From assembly GCA_023412915.1 (NCBI GenBank), contig JAEZRE010000004.1, positions 1 to 64,000 on the forward strand: a stretch of DNA of 64,000 nt, given 5' to 3'. Shown here one piece after another: positions 44,460-53,507 of this stretch (position 1 is the stretch's first letter; the number at the start of each line of letters is the position of its first letter). The position numbers and the translations under genes were made by a program. The notes under the pieces are model-generated. The model saw nothing but the letters and a program-made list of their open reading frames with translations. It had not been told where the DNA came from and did no database searches. Source of the stretch: Bacillota bacterium (GTDB lineage Bacteria > Bacillota > Clostridia > Acetivibrionales > DTU013).

Positions 44460-44750
44460 ATGCCGAATCAATTGCATACTCACGGGTTTGCAGGCGGAAC
44501 ATCCTTCGCCGACGGGCATGCTCACCAGTATATGGGAGTAACAAGCCTGGTCTGGGATAATCCGGGCCATGTTCATTTCATGGCCGATAACACGTCCTTT
44601 GTCAATGGACACTGGCATGCATTCAGATTGGTTACGAGCCCGGCGCTGTATTTCGCAGGCGGACACTACCATCTGTACAGGGGCGCCACGGAGGTTGCGG
44701 ACAGACATACTCACGATATGGAAGGACCTACGGTAATCTACAGAAGGTAG
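44460..44750 (+). CDS. ymaF: YmaF-like histidine-rich protein
   Basis: 96 residues from the ATG at 44460 (GAGGTGG upstream). Nearly the whole protein is built from HxH-containing turns: LHTHGF, GHAHQY, GHVHFM, GHWHAF, GHYHLY, RHTHDM. This is the YmaF pattern. The paired histidines could bind metal ions; no function is established. A bidirectional terminator separates it from the converging ACT-domain gene. Confidence 0.9.
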   Translation: MPNQLHTHGFAGGTSFADGHAHQYMGVTSLVWDNPGHVHFMADNTSFVNGHWHAFRLVTSPALYFAGGHYHLYRGATEVADRHTHDMEGPTVIYRR

Positions 44751-44755
44751 GATGA

Positions 44756-44791
44756 AAAAATCGCAAGTGCATCAAGCCCTTGCGATTTTTA
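44756..44791. terminator. Bidirectional terminator between ymaF and the dap operon
   Basis: AAAAATCGCAAG (44756-44767) pairs perfectly with CTTGCGATTTTT (44779-44790). It serves both converging transcripts. Confidence 0.9.
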
Positions 44792-44812
44792 AACAAATCC
44801 CTGTTCGCTGAT

Positions 44813-45289
44813 TCAATCGGGAAGGTCATATTCCTTTTTAATTGCATTGATAGCCTTATCGACATCTTTTTCATATATAAGATATGAAATATCGGTCTCT
44901 GAAGTGGTAACGAGCTTGATTTCGACGCCTTCCTCAGCAAGGATGGTAAAAAGGCGGGCAGCCACTCCAGGTATGTTCTTCATGCCTTCACCGAACACCT
45001 GAAGCTTGGTGTTGTCCGCATCGATTTCAATGCGAAGATCCTTGGCATTCTTTTTGATATCGTTCAGGGCGCTCAGAGCGTTTACAAGATCGCCGGACGG
45101 AAGGCTGAAGGAAAGGTTGATGCTCCCGCGGAACGGAGGGGCCTGGCTTATCATGTCGATATTGATATTCCTGCCTGCGATCACACTGAACAGTTCAGAT
45201 ATCAGTTTTGTATCGTTAGGCAGCTTGTCGATTGTGACTAGGGCGACGTTATAGGTAACATTTATGCTGGATACCGGTTTAACCGACAT
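44813..45289 (-). CDS. ACT-domain protein resembling aspartokinase regulatory domains
   Basis: 158 residues holding two ACT-like modules. The first is VTYNVALVTIDKLPNDTKLISELFSVIAGRNINIDMISQ; the second starts KLQVFGEGMKNIPGVAARLFTILAEEGVEIKLVTTSETDISYLI, a sequence typical of the C-terminal regulatory half of aspartokinase. There is no kinase domain. As the last gene of the lysine-riboswitch asd-dapA-dapB cluster, it could be a separate regulatory subunit that binds lysine or threonine; that is inference. Confidence 0.87.
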   Translation of the reverse strand: MSVKPVSSINVTYNVALVTIDKLPNDTKLISELFSVIAGRNINIDMISQAPPFRGSINLSFSLPSGDLVNALSALNDIKKNAKDLRIEIDADNTKLQVFGEGMKNIPGVAARLFTILAEEGVEIKLVTTSETDISYLIYEKDVDKAINAIKKEYDLPD

Positions 45290-45325
45290 TTTTGAACACC
45301 TCCGATAATATCTGTCAATACTATT

Positions 45326-46084
45326 TTATTCTGCGCTTATCAGATCATTCATATCATACAATCCGGGCTTCTTACCGAAGACGAACCTGGCCGCGCGCAG
45401 GGCGCCCGCGCCCAGAATATCCCTTGACATAGCCTTGTGGGTTATTTCGATTATTTCGTCATTGCCTGCGAACATGACCGTATGGTCTCCTACGATCGTT
45501 CCGCCGCGAATGGCATGAATGCCTATTTCAGTCCTGCTTCTCTTTTTTCTGCGCGAATGCCTGTCGTATATGTACTCCTGTTTCTGGTCCAGTACGGAAT
45601 TTATCGAATCCGCTATAGCCAGTGCGGTGCCGCTTGGAGCATCGATCTTCTGGTTATGGTGCTTCTCGATGATCTCGATGTCGAAGTTTGTCTCGAGAAC
45701 CTTTGCAGCCTTTTTAACCAGATCGATAAGAAGGTTGATCCCAAGAGACATGTTTGCCGAGTGAAATACGGGTATTTTCTTGGAAACCTGCTCAAGAACG
45801 CCTTTCTGCACAGGAGACAAGCCTGTGGTTGCGATAACGGCCGGAAGCTTTTTTTCCTGGGCATAAGCCATGAGACTCTCGAGAGCCGCAGGGTTTGAAA
45901 AGTCGACTATTACGTCGACTTTTACATTGCAGCTCTTAAGGTCCGTAAAAACAGGGTAGGGGTTCCTGCCGTTATCGGCAATATCGTAGCCTGCAGCGAT
46001 CTTGAGATCGTCATACTGCTCGGTCAGCCTTGTGATGACCTGGCCCATCTTACCGTTGCAGCCACTCATTAATATTTTAATCAA
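45326..46084 (-). CDS. dapB: 4-hydroxy-tetrahydrodipicolinate reductase
   Basis: 252 residues. N-terminal NAD(P)H-binding ILMSGCNGKMGQVI, middle ATTGLSP, and the C-terminal signature EIIEKHHNQKIDAPSGTAL with the catalytic His/Lys pair. It reduces the DapA product in lysine and diaminopimelate synthesis. Third gene of the asd-dapA-dapB operon. The basic insert RHSRRKKRSRTEIGIHAIRGG is the usual loop. Confidence 0.96.
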   Translation of the reverse strand: MIKILMSGCNGKMGQVITRLTEQYDDLKIAAGYDIADNGRNPYPVFTDLKSCNVKVDVIVDFSNPAALESLMAYAQEKKLPAVIATTGLSPVQKGVLEQVSKKIPVFHSANMSLGINLLIDLVKKAAKVLETNFDIEIIEKHHNQKIDAPSGTALAIADSINSVLDQKQEYIYDRHSRRKKRSRTEIGIHAIRGGTIVGDHTVMFAGNDEIIEITHKAMSRDILGAGALRAARFVFGKKPGLYDMNDLISAE

Positions 46085-46114
46085 AGCGACACTTCCTATC
46101 TTCTTTTGAATAAG

Positions 46115-46993
46115 TCAAATCAAGCCGTAATTTTTCATCGCCTTTATTAGTATACCCTTGTTTGCTTCGGACATATCGACCAGGGGCATCCTGTTCTTTC
46201 CTACCTTCATGCCCATAAGGTTCATAGCTTCCTTTACCGGGATCGGGCTGACCTCGATGAAAAGCGCCTTGATCAGTTCGAGAGTTGCCAGCTGAAGCCT
46301 GCGGCTGCCTTCGATATCCCCGGACAGGAACTTTACTGCCATATCGTGTGTATCGCGCGGAATGATATTGGCCATTACGGAGATGACGCCTTTTCCTCCA
46401 AGGGACATCAGAGGTACGACCAGCGCGTCTTCGCCGGAATAGACGGTAAAATCCCCGCCGCACAGATTGACTATTTCACCGACCTGGTTCAGGTTGCATT
46501 CCTTCACGCCGACAATGTTGTCTATTTCGGACAGCTTTTGGAGCGTTTCGGGATTTATGTTTAGGTTTGTTCTTGACGGAACATTGTATAATATCATTGG
46601 AATACCGATATTTTCGGCTATCACCTTGAAATGCTCGTATAACCCGCGCTGCGTCGTCTTGTTGTAATATGGGCTCACCGAGAGGATCGCATCCGCTCCG
46701 ACATCCTGGGCTTTCTTGCTCAGGTGTATGGCATGCCGTGTATCATTGCTGCCTGTGCCGGCAATGACGGGTACTCTGCCGTTTACCTTTCCGACGGCAT
46801 ACTCTATGACCGAAATATGTTCATTGTCGGGCATGGTTGATGCTTCGCCGGTCGTTCCGCAAATAACTATCGCGTCCGTGCCTTCTTTTATCTGGAAATC
46901 TATCAGTTCGCCGAGTTTGTCAAAATCTACTCCGTCTTCGGTAAAGGGCGTTATGATCGCGACACCGGAACCGGTAAAAATACACTTCTTCAT
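46115..46993 (-). CDS. dapA: 4-hydroxy-tetrahydrodipicolinate synthase
   Basis: 292 residues from the ATG at 46993 (AAAGGATG at good spacing; an ATG 9 bp earlier overlaps it). TIM barrel with GTTGEASTM, the Tyr in SVSPYYNKTTQRGLYEHF and the Schiff-base Lys in VGVKECN. It condenses pyruvate with aspartate semialdehyde made by the asd product encoded just upstream. Confidence 0.96.
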   Translation of the reverse strand: MKKCIFTGSGVAIITPFTEDGVDFDKLGELIDFQIKEGTDAIVICGTTGEASTMPDNEHISVIEYAVGKVNGRVPVIAGTGSNDTRHAIHLSKKAQDVGADAILSVSPYYNKTTQRGLYEHFKVIAENIGIPMILYNVPSRTNLNINPETLQKLSEIDNIVGVKECNLNQVGEIVNLCGGDFTVYSGEDALVVPLMSLGGKGVISVMANIIPRDTHDMAVKFLSGDIEGSRRLQLATLELIKALFIEVSPIPVKEAMNLMGMKVGKNRMPLVDMSEANKGILIKAMKNYGLI

Positions 46994-47024
46994 TCTGATC
47001 ATCCTTTCAGATTGATAATGCCTC

Positions 47025-48101
47025 TTACAGCCAGCCTTCGGCCTTGAGAAGCTCAGCCATCAGTACGCCGCCGCCTGCGGCGCCTCTTATCGTATTGTGG
47101 GACAGGCAGGTGAATTTATAGTCGAACAGATTATCCTCGCGCAGTCTGCCTACGGCAATACCCATGCCATTTTCGAGATTTCTGTCCAGCCTGGTCTGCG
47201 GCCTGTCAGGTTCTTCGCAATAGGTGAGGAATTGGTCGGGAGCGCTTGGAAGCTTCAACTCCTGCGGCTTGCCCTTGAACTCCTTCCAGCAGCTCAATAT
47301 TTCATCCTTTGTAGGTTTGTTCCTGAAGGTAACGTACACAGCGGCCATATGACCGTCGGAAACAGGTACCCTGTAGCACTGCGCCGAAATGGCGGGACCT
47401 TGCGCCAACGCGATCCTGTCGCCTTCGACAGAGCCCCATATCTTCAGCGGCTCCTTCTCGCTCTTTTCCTCTTCTCCTCCGATGTAGGGTATGACGTTGT
47501 CGAGGATATCAGGCCAGTCCTTGAATACCTTGCCTGCGCCGGATATTGCCTGATAGGTGGAGGCCAGCACTTTCTCGGGGCCGAAGCCCATCAGAGCATG
47601 GACCGGAGGCACGTAGCTCTGAAGTGAACAGTTCGATTTCACCGCTATGAAGCCTCTTTTAGTACCCAGACGCTTTCTCTGTTTTTCAATTATTGCAGTA
47701 TGACCCGGGTTGATTTCGGGAATGATCATCGGTACGTCTTCGGTGAATCTGTGTGCCGAATTGTTTGAAATAACCGGTATTTCGGCTTTGGCATATTTTT
47801 CTTCCAATTCCCGTATTTCGTCCTTTTTCATATCGACGGCACAGAAGACTGCTTCGACTTCATCAGCCATTTTACTGATTTCCGTGACATTTTTCACAAC
47901 CATGCCCTTAACGTTTTCGGGCATCGGCAGGTCCAGCTTCCAGCGACCTTCAACGGCTTTTTCATAAGGAAGGCCCGCAGACCTTTCACTTGCTGCTATT
48001 GCAGCTACTTCGAACCAGGGATGGTTTTCGAGGAGGGTGATAAAACGCTGTCCGACCATGCCTGTTCCGCCGATGATACCGACTTTCATTTTTTTGCTCA
48101 T
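47025..48101 (-). CDS. asd: Aspartate-semialdehyde dehydrogenase, archaeal/fungal-type
   Basis: 358 residues. NADP-binding VGIIGGTGMVGQRF, active-site Cys in KSNCSLQSYVP (about residue 154), and VPVSDGHMAAVYVTF with the catalytic His. Length and motifs match the archaeal/fungal-like Asd group rather than the E. coli one. It makes the shared precursor of lysine, threonine and methionine. First gene of the lysine-riboswitch operon, with GGAGGAATT before its start. Confidence 0.93.
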   Translation of the reverse strand: MSKKMKVGIIGGTGMVGQRFITLLENHPWFEVAAIAASERSAGLPYEKAVEGRWKLDLPMPENVKGMVVKNVTEISKMADEVEAVFCAVDMKKDEIRELEEKYAKAEIPVISNNSAHRFTEDVPMIIPEINPGHTAIIEKQRKRLGTKRGFIAVKSNCSLQSYVPPVHALMGFGPEKVLASTYQAISGAGKVFKDWPDILDNVIPYIGGEEEKSEKEPLKIWGSVEGDRIALAQGPAISAQCYRVPVSDGHMAAVYVTFRNKPTKDEILSCWKEFKGKPQELKLPSAPDQFLTYCEEPDRPQTRLDRNLENGMGIAVGRLREDNLFDYKFTCLSHNTIRGAAGGGVLMAELLKAEGWL

Positions 48102-48116
48102 CTTAATTCCTCCTAT

Positions 48117-48216
48117 TGAATGTTTAAAGGAAATTCGCGCCGTACGGCGCCAAACATCCTCATATTGAGTGTTTTAAAGGTAATCCGTGCGGTAATAGCG
48201 CTAAACATTCCCAAAT
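48117..48216 (-). repeat. Two tandem hairpin repeats in the asd leader
   Basis: Two 49-51 bp units lie head to tail: TGAATGTTTAAAGG...CAAACATCC (48117-48165) and TGAGTGTTTTAAAGG...CTAAACATTCC (48166-48216). Each can fold on itself (ATGTTT with AAACAT, and GCGCCGTACGGCGC in the first). They lie between the riboswitch terminator and the asd start. Confidence 0.7.
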
Positions 48217-48221
48217 AATAA

Positions 48222-48249
48222 ATTAACTGCTGGCAAAAGTGCCAACAGT
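48222..48249 (-). terminator. Riboswitch-linked terminator of the asd leader
   Basis: On the minus strand CTGTTGGCA pairs with TGCCAGCAG around a short loop, followed by TTAATTTATTATTTG. It lies directly 3' of the lysine riboswitch and is its probable expression platform. Confidence 0.65.
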
Positions 48250-48284
48250 CCCTAATTTCAATTCCCCGTGATTAAGCGGGGTCA

Positions 48285-48462
48285 GAACTGGCAGCGCTCC
48301 ATCAAAATGCTTGATGACAGTTACAGCGCTATTTGCGTCTGCAACCAGGACACTATCCCGCAGGGGACCGCTCCTTCGGCAATTCACCCTTTCATGCCGT
48401 TTCGCCGGACCCTGCGGTCCTCGGCGGCGTTACTCATGTGAAATGCACCTCTACCGTTACTT
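48285..48462 (-). promoter_or_regulatory. Lysine riboswitch (L box)
   Basis: Read on the minus strand, conserved L-box blocks occur in order: GTAGAGGTGCATTTCACATG with AGTAAC, a GC-rich arm, GAAAGGGTGAATTGCCGAAGG, TCCTGGTTGCAGACGC, CTGTAACTGTCATC and GATGGAGCGCTGCCAG. It lies between a strong promoter and asd, so lysine should shut off asd-dapA-dapB. Confidence 0.9.
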
Positions 48463-48482
48463 ATGCTATTACAGTTTTAAAT

Positions 48483-48511
48483 ATAATAACATCGCAATGC
48501 AGTGTTGTCAA
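48483..48511 (-). promoter_or_regulatory. sigma-A promoter of the asd-dap operon
   Basis: Minus strand TTGACA (48506-48511) and TATTAT (48483-48488), 17-bp spacer, just upstream of the lysine riboswitch. Confidence 0.85.
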
Positions 48512-48665
48512 ATGTTTTCTGTTGCAATAATACCGGAGCTTATATTACAAAATGATTAAATTTGATCGGAATAGCGTTAAAAATGCCGATATAGAAGGAA
48601 GATAGGAAATTAGTGTCGAATAAATATTGTTAGATGCGATTATTTACCAATGAGAAGGTGCGTTT

Positions 48666-50618
48666 ATGCTAAAGGGACTATTCAGAAAAACGGCCGCGGT
48701 CCTGATGGCGGCAGCCGTAATGCTTTCATCGGCGCCGGCGCCTGCCAGCGCAGGTACGGTTCCCGACGTTGTCCGGGTCGGGCTCTATTATAAAGACAGC
48801 TCCGTGAACACGGCGCAATCCGTTTTTGACATCTCTGCTCAGGCTGGAATAATGCTGGGCTTTTCTAGTAATGAATATTTTACCGAGGTTTACAGAACGC
48901 CGGGTTCGTCTGTCACTTATATTAGGAAGGACGCTTACTATTACGTTACCGGCAGCGGTCTGAAGGAGTATGATCCGTCGGCGCCGCCTGCCTCGGGGGT
49001 ACGATTCGGACCTTATCATATTAAAATAGGAAGCGATTACGCCGATCAGGCGACTGCGGCTGCACAGGCGGCTTTATTCCGCCAGTCCGGAATACCTGCT
49101 TTCATAGCGTTCGCTGATGCCTGGCAGGTCTGGGGAGGTTGTTATGAAAGTGATTCCATGGCGCAGGCTGAGACAAACAACCTGAGGAACCTTTTGGGTG
49201 AAATCGGGTATACCATCGTACAGCCTTCACCCGCCGGAGTTATTGCAGTTGACGGGCAATATCAGCCGGTTTGCGCATTTGTGAGCGGCTCGGCCTATTT
49301 TCAGGCAAGACCCGCACCCGGTAATGATCCGACTGTAATCAAAATAAAAGGCGTGCCGTACAGGGGCGCGATAGAGGTCAAAAGGCTGTCGGGAAGCGAC
49401 ATGACCGTTATAAATGCCGTTTCCATGCAGGAATACCTCTACGGCAACGTTCCGCCGGAAATAGGCGGCAAAGCTCCCACCGAAGCGTTAAAAGCGCAGG
49501 CCTTGGCTTCTAAGATGTACGTGATAAACAACATGGGCAAGCATGCCAGGACAGGCTTCGATCTGACTGCAACGACAAGCGACCAGGTCTACAAGGGTTA
49601 CAACAGCGAAACACCCCAGAGCAATGCCGCCATCGATGAAGTCAAGGACAAGCTGATAATGTATGGGGGACAACCCGCGGCAGCGATCTTCTACTTTGCA
49701 TCAGGCGGAGGCAGCACCGAGGATGTTAGGAACGTTTGGGGCTCCACATATCCCTACCTTGTCAGTGTTGATGATCAATACGAAAAAATATATACATGGA
49801 CTAAAACTCTGCGTGCCTCGGATGTCAGGGCGAAACTGCCCGAACTCGGCAATATTCTCAGTGTCGCTATCACACAGACCGCTCCGCAGACGGGAAGAGT
49901 TACCCGGTTGGCGGTAACGGGTACCAGCAGGGGCGCACCCGAGTATTTTGAACGCGAGAGGACAAGGACGCTGTTCGGGCTTGACAGCCAGTTATATACC
50001 ATAACCTCGGACGCCGACGTATTTGCGGTTACCGCCTCAAATAGTCCTGTGGCTTCAGCGGGCTTGTCGGGCGGCAATACGGCGATCGCATCGGCGAGTA
50101 TAGCAGATAATGCTATCGCTCTTGGTTATGCTGACAGCGGGAGCAGCGGCAATATACCTGGAACAGGCGATACGGGAGGCAACCCCGGCGGCGTAACCGG
50201 TATGGCTTTAGCGGAAGCAAACGGTACGGAGCAGCCTTTGTCAGGTGCAAATACCACCGCGGCAGCCTCACAGGTAAACGGTAACGTACAGGCAAACTAT
50301 GCGTCGAACGAAACCGACTCGATTATACAGCTGCCCGCATGTTCGACTCCCATGAGGACTCAGCTCGGAGGCAAAAAGGTGGTTACAGCCTCCGGTGTGG
50401 TCACTTTGAGCGGTACAAACAACAAGATCACCATACTTGGCGCCGACGGAAACGTCAACAAAGCCGCCGTAGTGCCGGAAACGTACACGTTTACGGGCAA
50501 GGGCTGGGGACATGCCGTAGGAATGAGCCAGGAAGGCGCTATAGGCATGGGAAAAGCAGGCTTTACGTATGATCAGATATTGACGCACTTTTTCCAGGGA
50601 ACACAAATAGCGGGATAG
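48666..50618 (+). CDS. SpoIID/LytB-domain cell-wall protein
   Basis: 650 residues with a signal peptide (MLKGLFRKTAAVLMAAAVML...ASAG). A SPOR-like segment (about 110-190, GPYHIKIGSDYADQATAAAQAALF) precedes the SpoIID domain (about 225-440; EYLYGNVPPEIGGKAPTEAL, ARTGFDLTATTSDQVYKGY, FYFASGGGSTEDV). A low-complexity insert of Ala/Gly/Asn/Ser (about 455-560) separates this from the terminal GKGWGHAVGMSQEGAIGMG, which is normally contiguous. SpoIID proteins are lytic transglycosylases acting on peptidoglycan. Confidence 0.9.
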   Translation: MLKGLFRKTAAVLMAAAVMLSSAPAPASAGTVPDVVRVGLYYKDSSVNTAQSVFDISAQAGIMLGFSSNEYFTEVYRTPGSSVTYIRKDAYYYVTGSGLKEYDPSAPPASGVRFGPYHIKIGSDYADQATAAAQAALFRQSGIPAFIAFADAWQVWGGCYESDSMAQAETNNLRNLLGEIGYTIVQPSPAGVIAVDGQYQPVCAFVSGSAYFQARPAPGNDPTVIKIKGVPYRGAIEVKRLSGSDMTVINAVSMQEYLYGNVPPEIGGKAPTEALKAQALASKMYVINNMGKHARTGFDLTATTSDQVYKGYNSETPQSNAAIDEVKDKLIMYGGQPAAAIFYFASGGGSTEDVRNVWGSTYPYLVSVDDQYEKIYTWTKTLRASDVRAKLPELGNILSVAITQTAPQTGRVTRLAVTGTSRGAPEYFERERTRTLFGLDSQLYTITSDADVFAVTASNSPVASAGLSGGNTAIASASIADNAIALGYADSGSSGNIPGTGDTGGNPGGVTGMALAEANGTEQPLSGANTTAAASQVNGNVQANYASNETDSIIQLPACSTPMRTQLGGKKVVTASGVVTLSGTNNKITILGADGNVNKAAVVPETYTFTGKGWGHAVGMSQEGAIGMGKAGFTYDQILTHFFQGTQIAG

Positions 50619-50636
50619 CTAGAGGTTGGATATTGT

Positions 50637-50704
50637 AAAATGCACTAGCTTCATGTATTATTTCTCTTGTGGTGGAAATATATAAGTAGATTTAGTGCAT
50701 TTTT
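50637..50704 (+). terminator. Terminator after the SpoIID-like gene
   Basis: AAAATGCACTA (50637-50647) pairs with TAGTGCATTTTT (50693-50704) across a long AT-rich loop, with T residues at the end. Confidence 0.65.
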
Positions 50705-50754
50705 CATGCGCTACGATACAATGGAAAGACACAACGGACTGAAACAGGAGAAAA

Positions 50755-51780
50755 ATGAAATCAAGCGACTTTTATTACGAGCTTCCGCAGGAACTGATAG
50801 CACAGGAGCCTTTAAAGGATAGAAGCAGCTCGAGGCTTCTGGTACTTGACAAAAAAACAGGTGACATTGAGCACCGGGTATTCAGCGATATAAGGGAATA
50901 CCTCAGACCAGGTGACTGCCTCGTGCTGAACGATACAAGGGTCATTCCTGCCAGGCTGCTGGGCGCCAGGGAAGATACGGGCGGAAAGATCGAATTCGTA
51001 CTGCTCAAAAACATAGAGGGCGACGTCTGGGAAGTCATACTCAAGCCCGGCAAAAGGGCTAAGCCGGGAGCCAGATTCGTCTTCGGCGGCGGAGACCTCC
51101 GCGCTGAAATAATCGAAGTGGTGGAGGGCGGGAACCGGCTCGTACGCTTCGAATATAAAGGGATCTTTCAGGAGGTACTGGATAGAGTGGGTATCATACC
51201 ATTACCTCCATATATAACAAAAAAGCTCGAAGACGCTGAAAGATACCAGACCGTTTATTCAAGGTACCGCGGATCGGCGGCGGCTCCGACTGCAGGACTC
51301 CATTTCACGCAGACGCTGCTCGGGGAATTGAAGCAGGAGGGCATAGAACTGGCTTATCTGACGCTGCACGTCGGGCTTGGAACCTTCAGACCGGTAAAGG
51401 TCGAGAATGTGGAAGAGCATGTGATGCACTCGGAGTATTACGTATTGAACCCGGACGCCGCTGAGACAATCAACAAGGCGAGGGCGGCGGGCGGAAGGAT
51501 AATTTCCGTCGGAACGACAAGCTGCCGGGTGCTTGAGACCATAAGCTCGGAAGACGGGCATGTAGAGCCTTCGGAGGGCTGGACAAGCATTTTCATTTAT
51601 CCGGGCTACAGGTTCAAGATAGTGGATGCGCTCATTACGAACTTCCATCTTCCCGAATCGACACTGATAATGCTGGTCAGCGCTTTGGCCGGCAAGGACA
51701 GGATCATGGAGGCTTATCGTACTGCAGTGGAAAACCGATACAGGTTTTTCAGCTTTGGCGACGCTATGCTGATCAAATAG
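50755..51780 (+). CDS. queA: S-adenosylmethionine:tRNA ribosyltransferase-isomerase
   Basis: 341 residues, AGGAG before the ATG. Typical start SDFYYELPQELIAQEPLKDRSSSRLLVL, middle PLPPYITKKLEDAERYQTVYSRYRGSAAAPTAGLHFT and LTLHVGLGTFRPV. QueA makes epoxyqueuosine in tRNA from the preQ1 that Tgt inserts. It precedes tgt and yajC, the standard bacterial order. Confidence 0.97.
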   Translation: MKSSDFYYELPQELIAQEPLKDRSSSRLLVLDKKTGDIEHRVFSDIREYLRPGDCLVLNDTRVIPARLLGAREDTGGKIEFVLLKNIEGDVWEVILKPGKRAKPGARFVFGGGDLRAEIIEVVEGGNRLVRFEYKGIFQEVLDRVGIIPLPPYITKKLEDAERYQTVYSRYRGSAAAPTAGLHFTQTLLGELKQEGIELAYLTLHVGLGTFRPVKVENVEEHVMHSEYYVLNPDAAETINKARAAGGRIISVGTTSCRVLETISSEDGHVEPSEGWTSIFIYPGYRFKIVDALITNFHLPESTLIMLVSALAGKDRIMEAYRTAVENRYRFFSFGDAMLIK

Positions 51781-51850
51781 GCGGGGAAGAGTGATTTTAC
51801 GACAAGTGAGAGCGTTTTCAAGATGTTAAGCAATATCAAAGGAGAGAGCA

Positions 51851-52972
51851 ATGGCGGCTTTAAGGTACGAATTGATAAAGAAATGCAAGCAGACAGGAGC
51901 AAGGCTCGGAATAGTCCATACACCGCACGGATCATTTGAAACGCCGGTATTCATGCCTGTCGGCACACAGGCGACCGTCAAGGGCATGACTCCCGATGAA
52001 CTCAAGGAAGTCGGTGCGAAGATAATACTCAGCAATACATACCACCTCTACATGAGGCCTGGAAACGAGCTTGTACGCGAGGCCGGGGGACTGCACAGCT
52101 TCATGAACTGGGACAGGCCGATACTGACTGACAGCGGCGGTTTCCAGGTGTTCAGCCTGAGTGACCTAAGACACATCACCGAGGAAGGCGTTACCTTCAA
52201 ATCGCATATTGACGGTTCAAAGCATGTTTTTACGCCCGAACTGGCGGTAAAGATTCAGAATGACCTCGGTTCCGATATAATGATGTCGTTCGACGAATGC
52301 ACCCCTTATCCCGCTGACTTCGATTATGCCAAAAAGTCGCTCGAAAGAACCACGCGCTGGGCAAAGCGGTGCAAAGAGGCGCACAAAAATACCGAAAAAC
52401 AGGCATTGTTCGGGATAGTTCAGGGCAGTGTTTACAAGGAACTGAGGGAACAGAGTGCGAGGGAGCTTGTAGCGCTCGACTTCCCGGGCTACTCGATCGG
52501 CGGTCTCAGCGTTGGCGAACCGGCGGAGGATATGTATAAAATGCTCGAATGCACCGTACCTCTCTTGCCGGAGGACAAGCCAAGGTACCTGATGGGCGTT
52601 GGAAGCCCGGATTACCTTATAGAAGGAGCCATCAGAGGTATAGACATGTTCGATTGCGTCCTGCCCACGCGTATCGGCCGCAACGGGACTGTCATGACGA
52701 GCAGGGGCAGGATCATAGCGCGCGATGCAAAGTATGCCAGGGATTTTTCACCGTTGGACCCCGAATGCGACTGTTATGCATGCAGGAATTATACGAGGGC
52801 TTATATCCGACATTTGCTCAAGGCACAGGAAGTGCTCGGCATCAGGCTCACTACCTGGCATAACCTTAAATTCCTTTTGGACTTGATGAAAAAGGTAAGA
52901 CAAGCTATAATAGATGATAGACTTGGAGATTTCAGGAATGAATTTTTTGCGGCGTATGGTTACAAGCTGTAA
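51851..52972 (+). CDS. tgt: Queuine tRNA-ribosyltransferase
   Basis: 373 residues, GGAGAG before the ATG. Catalytic Asp motifs DSGGFQVFSL and CVLPTRIGRNGTVMT; zinc ligands in CDCYACRNYTRAYIRHL. It swaps guanine 34 for preQ1 in tRNAs with a GUN anticodon. Full length, 70 bp after queA and in the same direction. Confidence 0.97.
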   Translation: MAALRYELIKKCKQTGARLGIVHTPHGSFETPVFMPVGTQATVKGMTPDELKEVGAKIILSNTYHLYMRPGNELVREAGGLHSFMNWDRPILTDSGGFQVFSLSDLRHITEEGVTFKSHIDGSKHVFTPELAVKIQNDLGSDIMMSFDECTPYPADFDYAKKSLERTTRWAKRCKEAHKNTEKQALFGIVQGSVYKELREQSARELVALDFPGYSIGGLSVGEPAEDMYKMLECTVPLLPEDKPRYLMGVGSPDYLIEGAIRGIDMFDCVLPTRIGRNGTVMTSRGRIIARDAKYARDFSPLDPECDCYACRNYTRAYIRHLLKAQEVLGIRLTTWHNLKFLLDLMKKVRQAIIDDRLGDFRNEFFAAYGYKL

Positions 52973-53037
52973 AAATGTGAAAGATTATTAAGGTTATGAA
53001 ACCTATAATAAAATATAATCAATAATGGAGGAAAACT

Positions 53038-53328
53038 ATGCCAACAGGACAGAGCGGCGGCCTTTTATTAACATTGGGCTACCTTGTATTTTTCATCCTG
53101 ATCATGTACCTGATGATATTCCTGCCCCAGAAGAGAAGGGACAAGAAATCCAAAGCAATGCTCGACGCGATGCAGGTCGGCAATACGGTCACCACGATAG
53201 GCGGCGTTACAGGTAAGATCATCAACATCAAGGACGATGAGGTTACCGTCGAGACCGGTGTTGAAAAAGCAAAGATCAACTTCAAAAAGTGGGCGATCAA
53301 GGAAGTAGTCAAACCGGTAGAATCCTGA
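53038..53328 (+). CDS. yajC: Preprotein translocase subunit YajC
   Basis: 96 residues, GGAGG before the ATG. One transmembrane segment (about 13-30), then FLPQKRRDKKSKAMLDAMQVGNTVTTIGGVTGKIINIKDDEVTVETG. YajC joins SecD and SecF in the accessory complex of the Sec translocon. The secD and secF genes lie 8 kb downstream, beyond the inserted island. Confidence 0.96.
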   Translation: MPTGQSGGLLLTLGYLVFFILIMYLMIFLPQKRRDKKSKAMLDAMQVGNTVTTIGGVTGKIINIKDDEVTVETGVEKAKINFKKWAIKEVVKPVES

Positions 53329-53340
53329 TTCGACAGCTTT

Positions 53341-53377
53341 AAAATCCCAGGGACTAAAGACGTCCCCGGGATTTTTG
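53341..53377 (+). terminator. Terminator after yajC
   Basis: AAAATCCCAGGGAC pairs with GTCCCCGGGATTTT around TAAAGAC, then T residues. Confidence 0.9.
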
Positions 53378-53507
53378 TGTTACGGGACATTGTGCAATGA
53401 AGGCAAAGTCAGGTTCTATTCCCACCTGCCCGTTAATATGTATATTGTATGATGCAATACATGCTGCGATTTTGCAGCGTGTCAACATGCGTACAGGAGT
53501 GATTAAC

